Origin: Desulfurellales bacterium | Lineage (GTDB): Bacteria > Campylobacterota_A > Desulfurellia > Desulfurellales > Hippeaceae | Assembly (NCBI GenBank): GCA_027074255.1 | Contig: JALTDI010000008.1 | Location: 1 to 13,968 of the forward strand | DNA length: 13,968 nt | Reading direction: 5' to 3' | Shown here: positions 1 through 6,435 of the stretch, in pieces | Layout of the letters: the number at the start of each line of letters is the position of its first letter | Position numbering within the stretch: position 1 is the first letter of the stretch | Position numbers and translations under genes: made by a program | Notes under the pieces: model-generated | Told to the model about the DNA's origin: nothing | Database searches by the model: none | Seen by the model: only the letters and a program-made list of their open reading frames with translations

Positions 1-45
1 CTTCGCAAAGAAGAAGCTCAAAATATTGAAGTGGAGAAAAAATAG
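1..45 (+). CDS. feoA: FeoA, C-terminal end only
   Basis: Only the last 14 codons are inside the window; they read LRKEEAQNIEVEKK and end in TAG at 43-45. The pattern of Leu-Arg-Lys, then acidic and Ala residues, then Ile-x-Val, matches the last strand of FeoA, the small SH3-like cytoplasmic partner of the ferrous iron transporter FeoB. The TAG shares one base with the GTG start of feoB (TAGTG), as expected for a translationally coupled feoA-feoB pair. The identification rests on a very short stretch plus position, so FeoA is likely but not proven. Confidence 0.7.
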   Translation, partial: LRKEEAQNIEVEKK

Positions 46-2144
46 TGTCTAAAAATATAAAAATAGCTCTCGTTGGGCAACCAAATGTTGGTAAAAGTCT
101 GCTTACAAACTCCATAGGTAATGCAAAGCTTCATGTTGGAAACTTTACAGGTGTTACAGTAGAGAAAGAGGAGATAGAGTTTGAGTATAATGGCTACTCT
201 ATCCATATGGTGGATTTACCAGGTACTTATATGCTTAACGAATACTCTCTTGAAGAGAAAGTAACAAGCCAATTTTTAAGAGATGATGAATATGACATCA
301 TTTTAAATGTTGTAGATTCTACAAACCTTGAAAGAAACCTGCAACTTACAACAGAACTTTTTACACTAGATAAAAAGATGATAATTGCTCTAAATATGAT
401 AGATGAAGCAGAAAAAGATGGCATTGAGATTAATTCAAACTATATAAGTGAGTTGCTTAATGTCGATACCATCAAAGTTTCTGCTTTAAAAAAAGAGGGA
501 ATAGAACAACTCCTTTCTATAATTATAAAAACATACAATCAACCAAAGAAAGAGCCTAAATTTGTTTTGTCAGAAGCAGTTGAAGAGGAGATTGAAAAGA
601 TTGTTGCATATCTTCAAGAAAACAACTTCTCTTCTCAATCCTCTTATCGTACTTTAGCAATTAACCTTTTAAGAGAAGACAAGTATAGCTATAGAATGAT
701 TCATGATGAGCCTATATGGATTGAACTCCAATCAATAGTTAGAGAAGCGATTGAACATATTAAACTCCATAATGATGAAGATTTAATCAGTGATGCTATG
801 GCAGAAGAGTTTATGGCTTTTAATAAAGGGATTATTACTGAGACCGTAAGAGTAAAACAGGAAAAACAAGAAAAAATCCCATTAACACAAAAAATAGATA
901 ACCTTTTAATTCACCCTATTTGGGGAATACCTATATTCTTATTTTTTATGTGGGGATTGTTCCAGCTCACTTTTGATATTGGTTCTATCCCTATGGATTG
1001 GATAGATGCATTCTTCGGTTGGCTCGGTGATAATGTAGGTGGTTCTATAGAAAATGAGGATATTCGCTCACTAATTGTAGATGGGGTTATTGCTGGTGTT
1101 GGTGCTGTTGTGATGTTTGTTCCTAACATTATTATTTTATTTATAGGAATTGCACTACTTGAAAGCACTGGCTATATGAGTAGAGTTGCGTATCTTCTTG
1201 ATGGTATTTTTCATAAATTTGGACTACATGGGCAATCTTTCATTCCTCTTATTACTGGATTTGGTTGTTCAATACCTGCATATATGAGTGCAAGAATTAT
1301 TAAAAATGATAGAGATAGAATGGTAACACTTTTCATCATTGGGTTTATGAGTTGTGGTGCTAGACTACCTGTATATGTTCTCTTTGTAGGTGCATTTTTT
1401 GCTCCAGCAATTCAAGGTGATGTTATGTTTGCCATCTATATGGGTGGTGCATTTTTAGGACTTGTTTTTGCAAAAATCTTGAGACTTACTGCATTTAGAG
1501 GTGAGAGTGAGCCATTTGTTATGGAGATGCCAAAGTATAGAATGCCTACTTTAAAACTTGTATGGCATACGGTTTATACTAAAACAGTTATGTACCTAAA
1601 AAAAGCAGGGACATTCATCGCAGGTGCATCTCTATTAATATGGTTTGCAAGTAATTATCCAAAAAATATTGACCTTAGCGATAGTTATACTAAAAAAATT
1701 GAAGTAGTAACTTCACAAGAGAAAAAAAGTGTTTTAGAAAACGAGTTGAATGAAAAACTTTTGGAGCAAAGTTATTTAGGAAGAGTTGGTAAATTTATAG
1801 AACCTGTATTTGAGCCACTTGGTATGGACTGGAAAATGGGTGTAGCACTCCAAACTGGACTTGTAGCCAAAGAGGTCATCGTTTCAACACTAGGTGTTTT
1901 ATACTCTTTAGGTGGAGATGTGGATGAAAATAGTAATTCACTAATGCAAAGATTACAGAAGCATATCTCTTTTCCTTCAGCAGTCGCCTTTATAATTATT
2001 ATAATGTTTTATCTACCTTGTTTAGCAGCAGTTACTGTATTTTCAAGAGAAGCTGGTGGTTGGAAATATGGAGGGTATCTATTTATTATGACATCTGTTA
2101 TCGCTTATGTTTTAGCTTTTGTGGGGTATCACTTGGCTTTATAG
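45..2144 (+). CDS. feoB: FeoB ferrous iron transporter
   Basis: FeoB imports Fe2+ across the inner membrane using a cytoplasmic N-terminal GTPase domain. The G motifs are visible: GQPNVGKS at residues 11-18 (G1), DLPG at 57-60 (G3) and NMID at 117-120 (G4). A helical spacer follows, and from about residue 285 there is a polytopic membrane part with two Gate-type repeats. The FeoB signatures GFGCSIPAYMSAR and CGARLPVY are present, the first a variant of the usual GFGCNVPA. The length of 699 aa is normal for bacteria without an extended tail. The start is GTG at 45: a GGAG at 33-36 lies 8 bases upstream and the GTG overlaps the stop of feoA. It leads the iron-handling cluster that follows, so it is the probable source of the iron those genes process. 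Confidence 0.97.
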   Translation: MSKNIKIALVGQPNVGKSLLTNSIGNAKLHVGNFTGVTVEKEEIEFEYNGYSIHMVDLPGTYMLNEYSLEEKVTSQFLRDDEYDIILNVVDSTNLERNLQLTTELFTLDKKMIIALNMIDEAEKDGIEINSNYISELLNVDTIKVSALKKEGIEQLLSIIIKTYNQPKKEPKFVLSEAVEEEIEKIVAYLQENNFSSQSSYRTLAINLLREDKYSYRMIHDEPIWIELQSIVREAIEHIKLHNDEDLISDAMAEEFMAFNKGIITETVRVKQEKQEKIPLTQKIDNLLIHPIWGIPIFLFFMWGLFQLTFDIGSIPMDWIDAFFGWLGDNVGGSIENEDIRSLIVDGVIAGVGAVVMFVPNIIILFIGIALLESTGYMSRVAYLLDGIFHKFGLHGQSFIPLITGFGCSIPAYMSARIIKNDRDRMVTLFIIGFMSCGARLPVYVLFVGAFFAPAIQGDVMFAIYMGGAFLGLVFAKILRLTAFRGESEPFVMEMPKYRMPTLKLVWHTVYTKTVMYLKKAGTFIAGASLLIWFASNYPKNIDLSDSYTKKIEVVTSQEKKSVLENELNEKLLEQSYLGRVGKFIEPVFEPLGMDWKMGVALQTGLVAKEVIVSTLGVLYSLGGDVDENSNSLMQRLQKHISFPSAVAFIIIIMFYLPCLAAVTVFSREAGGWKYGGYLFIMTSVIAYVLAFVGYHLAL

Positions 2145-2152
2145 CTAAGTGA
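2129..2152 (+). other. Hairpin across the feoB stop codon
   Basis: TCACTTGG and CTAAGTGA can pair (one G-U) around an 8-base loop, with the feoB stop codon inside the loop/stem edge. No T-run follows, so it is a poor intrinsic terminator. It could weaken read-through or stabilise the feoB message relative to the genes downstream. Confidence 0.3.
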
Positions 2153-2197
2153 CAAGTAAATTTTAATTAGGTGTCAATAAGATATAAAGAGTTGAAA

Positions 2198-4381
2198 ATG
2201 AATGAAATAGCAATAAAAAGTGTAGCATCAAACAGAGTAAGACTTAAATCGGATATTTTTTATAAGGTATCAAACCTTGAGATTATACAAGAAGAGTTTC
2301 ATGATATTTTTCTTTCGTTTAGAGAAAATAGAAAGTGTAAGTCCATAGTATTTACACACAAAAAAAGTATAGCATTGGATGAAATTATAAATAAATTAAA
2401 TAGTTTATTTGTAACAAGCATTAATCTATCCATTCCTGCTTCAAATGCAGTATGCAATAGTAAATCTAGCTGTAGTAGTTGTGCAGTACGAGAAAAAGAT
2501 CCAAAATCTTTTAATAGAAAACTTGTAGAATTTGGGATACTTAGTGCTTATAGCATTTATCTTTTTGTAGCAGAAACGATTATGGGTGTTGCAATAGTTG
2601 CAACACCATTTTCTCTTGTAGCATTAGTATCTGTAGTTGCTGCTGTTCCACTTTTAAAAGAGTCTTGGGAAGATGTAAAACAAGGCAAATTTACTCTTCA
2701 AACATTTATGAGTGGCACTTTGATGTTGGCTGTTGTTTTTGGAGAGGCTACTGCTGCTTTTGAAATTATCTACATACTTCGTGGTGCTATGCTGCTTGAA
2801 GATTATATCGCTACTAAGTCAAAAAATGAAATAAATAAATTGGTTGAATTAGATATTCAAAAAGTTTATGTTTTATATGATGGTGTTGAGCTTGAGACTG
2901 ATTTAGAAGATGTAAAATTTAATGATATAGTCGTATGTAGAAGTGGAGATAAAGTTCCTGTTGATGGTTTTGTAGTAGATGGAAGTTGTGAGATAAATGA
3001 ATCACTTATAAATGGAAGAAGTGATTCTGCTTTTAAACAGCTAGATGATGAAGTGTTTGCAGGTACTTTAGTAGAAAGAGGTCGTATAAGTATAAAAGTG
3101 ACAAAAAAGGGGAACCAAACTTATATCTCAAGGGTTATGAGTGATGTTGAAAATTCTCTTGCTATCAAATCTCCTGCTCAACTTGAAGCTGATAAATTAG
3201 CTGCAAAATTACTTAAATTAGGGACTTTTTTAACAATAGGAACTTTAGTAGTTACAGGCTCTTGGCTAAATGCTTTTTCTGTTATGATTGTTATGTCATG
3301 TCCATGTGCTACAGTTTTAGCAGCATCAACTGCCATTAGTGCAGGCATCGCAAAGGGTGCAAAACAAGGTATCTTAATCAAGGGTGGAGAAGCCTTAGAA
3401 CAAGTAAGCCAAAGTGAAGTTTTTTGTTTTGATAAAACAGGTACTTTAACTACAGGTAAACCAATTGTAAAAGAGATTTATACATTAAACAACATTACCG
3501 AAAATGAACTTTTACGATATGCATCTATGGCAGAATATCGCAATACTCACCCCTTAGCACTATCTATAGTAGAGTTTGCAAAAAATAAAGATATTGTTAT
3601 AGAACAAAATGCTTCAAGTAAAATCATCCCTGGTCTTGGTGTAATAACAGATTTTGCTAATGAAACTATTTTAGTTGGAAATAAAAAGTTTTTATCAAAT
3701 CATAAAATATCTACAAAATCATTAATCGATGAAGCAAATAAGCATTTAGAAAATGGTGATACTGTAGTCTATATTGCAGTAGATAGGAACCTTTTAGGTT
3801 TTATAGTCTTAAATCACGAGGTACGAGTAGGTACAAAAAAGATGATAGAGGATTTAAGATCGCACGGTGTTAAACATATATCACTTATAAGTGGTGATGA
3901 TGAAAAAGTAGCAAATGCTTTTGCATTAGAGTTTGGATTTGATTCAGTTTTTGCAAATCAATCACCATACGATAAAGCAGATGCAGTTGCTCAGTTAAAA
4001 GAAAAATATCACAATGTTGTTATGGTTGGAGATGGGGTAAATGACACTCTTGCTATGTCTAAAGCTGATGTAGCTGTATCTTTTGCAGCAGGTGGAAATC
4101 AAGCTGCTATTGAGGTGTCAAATATTGCAATTAGCCACTCACATCCAGCAGATATAGTAGAACTTTATAATATTAGTAAAGATACACTCAAAGTAGTAAA
4201 TCAAAATTACTGGATAGGAACAAGTACAAATCTTGTTGGTGTTGGATTTGCAGCTTTTGGTATGTTAAGTCCAGTAGCAGCTGGAGCTATACACATAGGA
4301 CATACCACTGCAATTATGGCAAACTCATCTAAATTGACATGGAAAACAAAAGATAATAGACATTCTAATAATGAGTATTAA
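2198..4381 (+). CDS. Divergent P1B-type metal ATPase with altered actuator motif
   Basis: A P-type ATPase of the heavy-metal class. The order is: an HMA-like N-terminus without CxxC but with NRVR at 12-15; a small Cys cluster C86-x5-C92-x2-C95; about four membrane segments (about 110-210); an actuator domain; two membrane helices with CPCA at 368-371; DKTGT phosphorylation site at D412; HP at 451-452; GDGVND at 611-616; and two last helices. Key changes: the TGES dephosphorylation loop reads NGRS (272-275), losing the catalytic Glu; TGD reads SGD (565-567); and GDGVNDAPAL reads GDGVNDTLAM. It may phosphorylate but turn over poorly, act as a regulator or sensor, or use another mechanism. The ATG at 2198 has AAAGAG 6 bases upstream and is preferred over the GTG at 2171, which lacks a ribosome binding site. 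It follows feoB by 53 bases. Metal specificity is inferred from context as iron. Confidence 0.9.
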   Translation: MNEIAIKSVASNRVRLKSDIFYKVSNLEIIQEEFHDIFLSFRENRKCKSIVFTHKKSIALDEIINKLNSLFVTSINLSIPASNAVCNSKSSCSSCAVREKDPKSFNRKLVEFGILSAYSIYLFVAETIMGVAIVATPFSLVALVSVVAAVPLLKESWEDVKQGKFTLQTFMSGTLMLAVVFGEATAAFEIIYILRGAMLLEDYIATKSKNEINKLVELDIQKVYVLYDGVELETDLEDVKFNDIVVCRSGDKVPVDGFVVDGSCEINESLINGRSDSAFKQLDDEVFAGTLVERGRISIKVTKKGNQTYISRVMSDVENSLAIKSPAQLEADKLAAKLLKLGTFLTIGTLVVTGSWLNAFSVMIVMSCPCATVLAASTAISAGIAKGAKQGILIKGGEALEQVSQSEVFCFDKTGTLTTGKPIVKEIYTLNNITENELLRYASMAEYRNTHPLALSIVEFAKNKDIVIEQNASSKIIPGLGVITDFANETILVGNKKFLSNHKISTKSLIDEANKHLENGDTVVYIAVDRNLLGFIVLNHEVRVGTKKMIEDLRSHGVKHISLISGDDEKVANAFALEFGFDSVFANQSPYDKADAVAQLKEKYHNVVMVGDGVNDTLAMSKADVAVSFAAGGNQAAIEVSNIAISHSHPADIVELYNISKDTLKVVNQNYWIGTSTNLVGVGFAAFGMLSPVAAGAIHIGHTTAIMANSSKLTWKTKDNRHSNNEY

Positions 4382-4439
4382 TTTGTTTTTAAGTTTAAGA
4401 TAAGTACGCAATAGAGACAATTCGTTTAGGAGTATAAAA

Positions 4440-4754
4440 TTGATAACAGCAGAAAAATTAGTTGAACTTGCTCAATATTTCACTATTATTCACCACATAA
4501 AAGGGCGATTAAGAGTAAGAGTTAGTTCTAAAATAAAAGAGCAAAGTGAAGATGTCTCAATGAGTGATATTGAGGCATTACCTCAAAAAATAGAGGGAAT
4601 TAAAAAAATTAAAATCAATAAAATTGTAGGTTCTATTACAATTGAATATGATAATGATGTTTTTCCAAAAGAGTTATGGGATGATTTGGTAAATGGTGAA
4701 AAACCAGAGGAAATTGTTCAAATAATAAATAAACTATACAAGGAGGTTATTTAG
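4440..4754 (+). CDS. HMA-like protein lacking the CxxC metal site
   Basis: A 104-aa soluble protein. After a short N-terminal helix it has H19-x-x-G22-R23-L24-R25-V-R, then an alpha-beta pattern ending in a strand like SITIEYD. This matches the ferredoxin-like HMA fold, but the metal-binding CxxC is absent and replaced by the RxR-bearing strand. The same (N/G/K)RxR signature is at the N-termini of both ATPases in this cluster, so the three probably share an ancestor or a common partner. The start is TTG at 4440: AGGAG at 4428-4432 sits 7 bases upstream, and no ATG is nearby. The stop touches the next start directly (TAG then ATG), with AGGAGG inside its last codons. It may be a chaperone or adaptor for the ATPases; HMA-like proteins accompany ferrosome ATPases, but metal binding here is uncertain. 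Confidence 0.8.
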   Translation: MITAEKLVELAQYFTIIHHIKGRLRVRVSSKIKEQSEDVSMSDIEALPQKIEGIKKIKINKIVGSITIEYDNDVFPKELWDDLVNGEKPEEIVQIINKLYKEVI

Positions 4755-5489
4755 ATGGAAGTAAACTTTGATGAAAAGCTACTAGAGGGGTTGAGAGTTG
4801 ACCCAAATTATAATGAAGATGTATTGCATCAAGTATTGAGAATAGCAGTTTATGATGAATATCATGCATACAATACTTATAAAAAAACGATAGATACATT
4901 TGGAGATATGAGACCTTTTTCAAATATTATGCAAGCTGAGATAAATCACTACAGTGCTTTAATCCCACTACTTGAAAAATACAATGTACCAGTACCTATA
5001 GATAACTGGTATGAAAAAATCGAGTTACCAAATACTATTTTAGAGTGTTGTGAGGTTGGTGTTGCTGCTGAGATAGACAATATAAAAATGTATGATAATC
5101 TACTTTTATACACAGCCCAGTATCCAGATATTACAGATGTATTATATCAACTTCAGGCAGCATCATATAACAATCATCTTCCAGCTTTTAGAAGTTGTGT
5201 GCAACAATATAGCCAAACTCCTGTAAATGTAACAGATATTTACAATCAATACTCTTCACATGATACAGGTGAAGATATGATGGCAAAAGTAAATGAGTTT
5301 GGTGCAATAGCTCAAAAAATATCTAATGGTCAAATGGGTCAAGAGGATATTATGAAGTTATTAGGCAATACAAATATGTCATTTATTGGTGGTATATTAT
5401 TAGGTGGTATTGGTGCAGGATTGGCTACATCAATGTTAAAAAAAGATGATACTAATTCATCAAAAGATATAACAAAAGAGGAGAAATAA
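4755..5489 (+). CDS. Ferritin-like (DUF2202-type) protein with C-terminal membrane segment
   Basis: A four-helix ferritin-like protein of 244 aa. Candidate di-iron ligands appear in order: E35 (YDEYHAY), E62 and H65 (QAEINHY, an ExxH pair), E106 (AAEIDNIKMYD) and H141 (SYNNHLPAF). The last block resembles the DUF2202 family, in which the fourth-helix carboxylate is less conserved; here the Glu of the second ExxH is missing. After a linker of about 50 residues there is a glycine-rich hydrophobic segment (208-228, GGILLGGIGAG) followed by a charged tail, suggesting a membrane anchor, which is unusual for ferritin-like proteins. The start is ATG at 4755 with AGGAGG at 4741-4746. In this cluster it plausibly oxidises or buffers iron at a membrane surface. 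Ferroxidase activity is an inference from the ligands. Confidence 0.85.
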   Translation: MEVNFDEKLLEGLRVDPNYNEDVLHQVLRIAVYDEYHAYNTYKKTIDTFGDMRPFSNIMQAEINHYSALIPLLEKYNVPVPIDNWYEKIELPNTILECCEVGVAAEIDNIKMYDNLLLYTAQYPDITDVLYQLQAASYNNHLPAFRSCVQQYSQTPVNVTDIYNQYSSHDTGEDMMAKVNEFGAIAQKISNGQMGQEDIMKLLGNTNMSFIGGILLGGIGAGLATSMLKKDDTNSSKDITKEEK

Positions 5490-5491
5490 AA

Positions 5492-5680
5492 ATGTTACCA
5501 TTATTAGCAGGAATAGCAGTAGGAGCAGGTGCAGTAGTTGCAGTAAATAATCGCAAAGAGTTAAAAGAAAAAATAAGTTCAAGTGCTAAAGCTGTAAAAG
5601 AGACAGTCGTAGAAAAAACAAAATCTGCAACAAGTAAGAAAGATGATACAGAAAAAGTAGAGAAAAAAGAAGATGAATAA
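5492..5680 (+). CDS. Small single-helix membrane protein with Lys-rich tail
   Basis: A 62-aa protein whose first 20 residues form one Ala/Gly/Val-rich hydrophobic helix (LLAGIAVGAGAVVAV), followed by a Lys/Glu/Ser-rich, probably amphipathic tail rich in KET and KSAT steps. The layout is like short YtxH-type or phasin-like membrane surface proteins; I do not recognise a specific family. A GAGGAG lies about 8 bases before the ATG, and the gene starts two bases after the previous stop. Glycine-rich helices of this kind can pack tightly or bend membranes, so a role in forming a compartment is possible given the neighbours. The next gene starts inside its last three codons. Confidence 0.75.
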   Translation: MLPLLAGIAVGAGAVVAVNNRKELKEKISSSAKAVKETVVEKTKSATSKKDDTEKVEKKEDE

Positions 5681-6053
5681 TCAGCAAATCCAAACAGTAG
5701 ATACTACACAAAGAGATGTTACTAGCTTTTTAATAAGTGGTACTATATTTTCGGCAACATTTGCTGGCTCTATGAATTATAGTAAGTATAAAAAAGATAA
5801 AATCAGCAAATATGAAGCTATTAAAGAGACTGCGAAATTAGGTGTTCAGGGTGGTATTGGAACTGGGTGTGCCGTAAGTGCTGCTAATAGCATAGCGAAG
5901 AAAAATTATCTTGGTGCATTATTTGCAATAGGTTTAGGAGCTGTTGGTGTATATGCAACAGAAAAATTATACGATAAAGCATATGACAAATTTGCAAACA
6001 ACAATAAAAATGAAATAAAAGAGGAAAAAAATGATGAATCAACAACAAAATAA
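5673..6053 (+). CDS. MamC/Mms13-like small membrane protein
   Basis: A 126-aa protein with hydrophobic segments at about 16-34, 57-75 and 79-96, the latter two rich in Gly (GGIGTG, GLGAVG), separated by a basic/acidic helix at about 37-55. Against the sequence of the magnetosome protein MamC (Mms13) as I remember it, the order is the same: hydrophobic helix, charged loop, glycine-rich helix, then an aromatic-acidic-basic tail. The loop ISKYEAIKETAK lines up without gaps with MamC ITNTEAAIDTGK, placing E48 and E52 at the two acidic residues reported to contact magnetite. This comes from memory and needs a search. The ATG overlaps the upstream gene by 8 bases and the stop overlaps the next gene by 23, so it is fully embedded in the operon. 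The tail is charged and disordered. Cellular site: probably an internal or inner membrane. Confidence 0.75.
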   Translation: MNNQQIQTVDTTQRDVTSFLISGTIFSATFAGSMNYSKYKKDKISKYEAIKETAKLGVQGGIGTGCAVSAANSIAKKNYLGALFAIGLGAVGVYATEKLYDKAYDKFANNNKNEIKEEKNDESTTK

Positions 6054-6435
6054 TATAAATAACATGAGAAATATGCAACAAAATGGCTTTAATCAAAATC
6101 CATATATTAATAATCAAAATAATAATATGTTAGCAAATGATGCAGCAATTGTAAATGGCACACAAAATCCATACTACAATAATCAAAACCTAACTCAACC
6201 ACAACAAAATGCATCTACGAGTAACTCTCTTCTTGGTTCATTTGATACAGAAAATTTTATAAAAGGTGCTTTAATAGGTGCAGTAGGAGCTTATTTACTT
6301 ACAAATGAAACAGCACAAAAAGCCATATTTAAAGGTGTAGCAAAAACAGCTACTCTATTTCAAACAGGTATGGAAGAGATGAAAGAGAGATATGAAGATG
6401 CACAAGCAGAATTGGAAGCAGAGAGTGAAGCTTAA
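6031..6435 (+). CDS. YtxH-like membrane protein with Asn/Gln-rich prion-like N-terminus
   Basis: A 134-aa protein in two parts. Residues 1-65 are low complexity, with 34 Asn or Gln, and contain a repeated unit: QNPYINNQN (22-30) and QNPYYNNQN (45-53). Residues 75-130 contain a glycine/alanine-rich hydrophobic helix (FIKGALIGAVGAYLL), then a long charged helix that ends in a coiled-coil-like, Glu-rich tail. The second part resembles the YtxH-type small proteins often found next to P-type metal ATPases. The start is ATG at 6031 (AAAGAGG at 6018-6024); the ATG at 6034 is a possible alternative. The start overlaps the MamC-like gene by 23 bases, and the end overlaps the ATPase gene. The Asn/Gln-rich region could drive self-association on a membrane surface; this is inference from composition. 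Confidence 0.8.
   Translation: MMNQQQNNINNMRNMQQNGFNQNPYINNQNNNMLANDAAIVNGTQNPYYNNQNLTQPQQNASTSNSLLGSFDTENFIKGALIGAVGAYLLTNETAQKAIFKGVAKTATLFQTGMEEMKERYEDAQAELEAESEA

Noticed and set aside
911..1168. Minus-strand ORFs inside feoB and inside the ATPase and permease genes
   Set aside because: They mirror well-supported coding frames, lack ribosome binding sites and have low-quality, Ser/Ile/Pro-rich translations typical of shadows.
2171..2197. GTG start for the first ATPase
   Set aside because: No ribosome binding site precedes it; ATG 2198 has AAAGAG at a good distance.
6392..6424. ATG start for the second ATPase
   Set aside because: It is possible, but the added 11 residues lie out of frame over the coiled-coil end of the upstream gene, while GTG 6425 has GGAAG upstream and starts exactly at the HMA-like domain.
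5673..6435. True magnetosome island
   Set aside because: No mamA, mamB, mamE, mamK, mamM or mamO type genes are seen; only one protein resembles MamC, so magnetite formation cannot be claimed.
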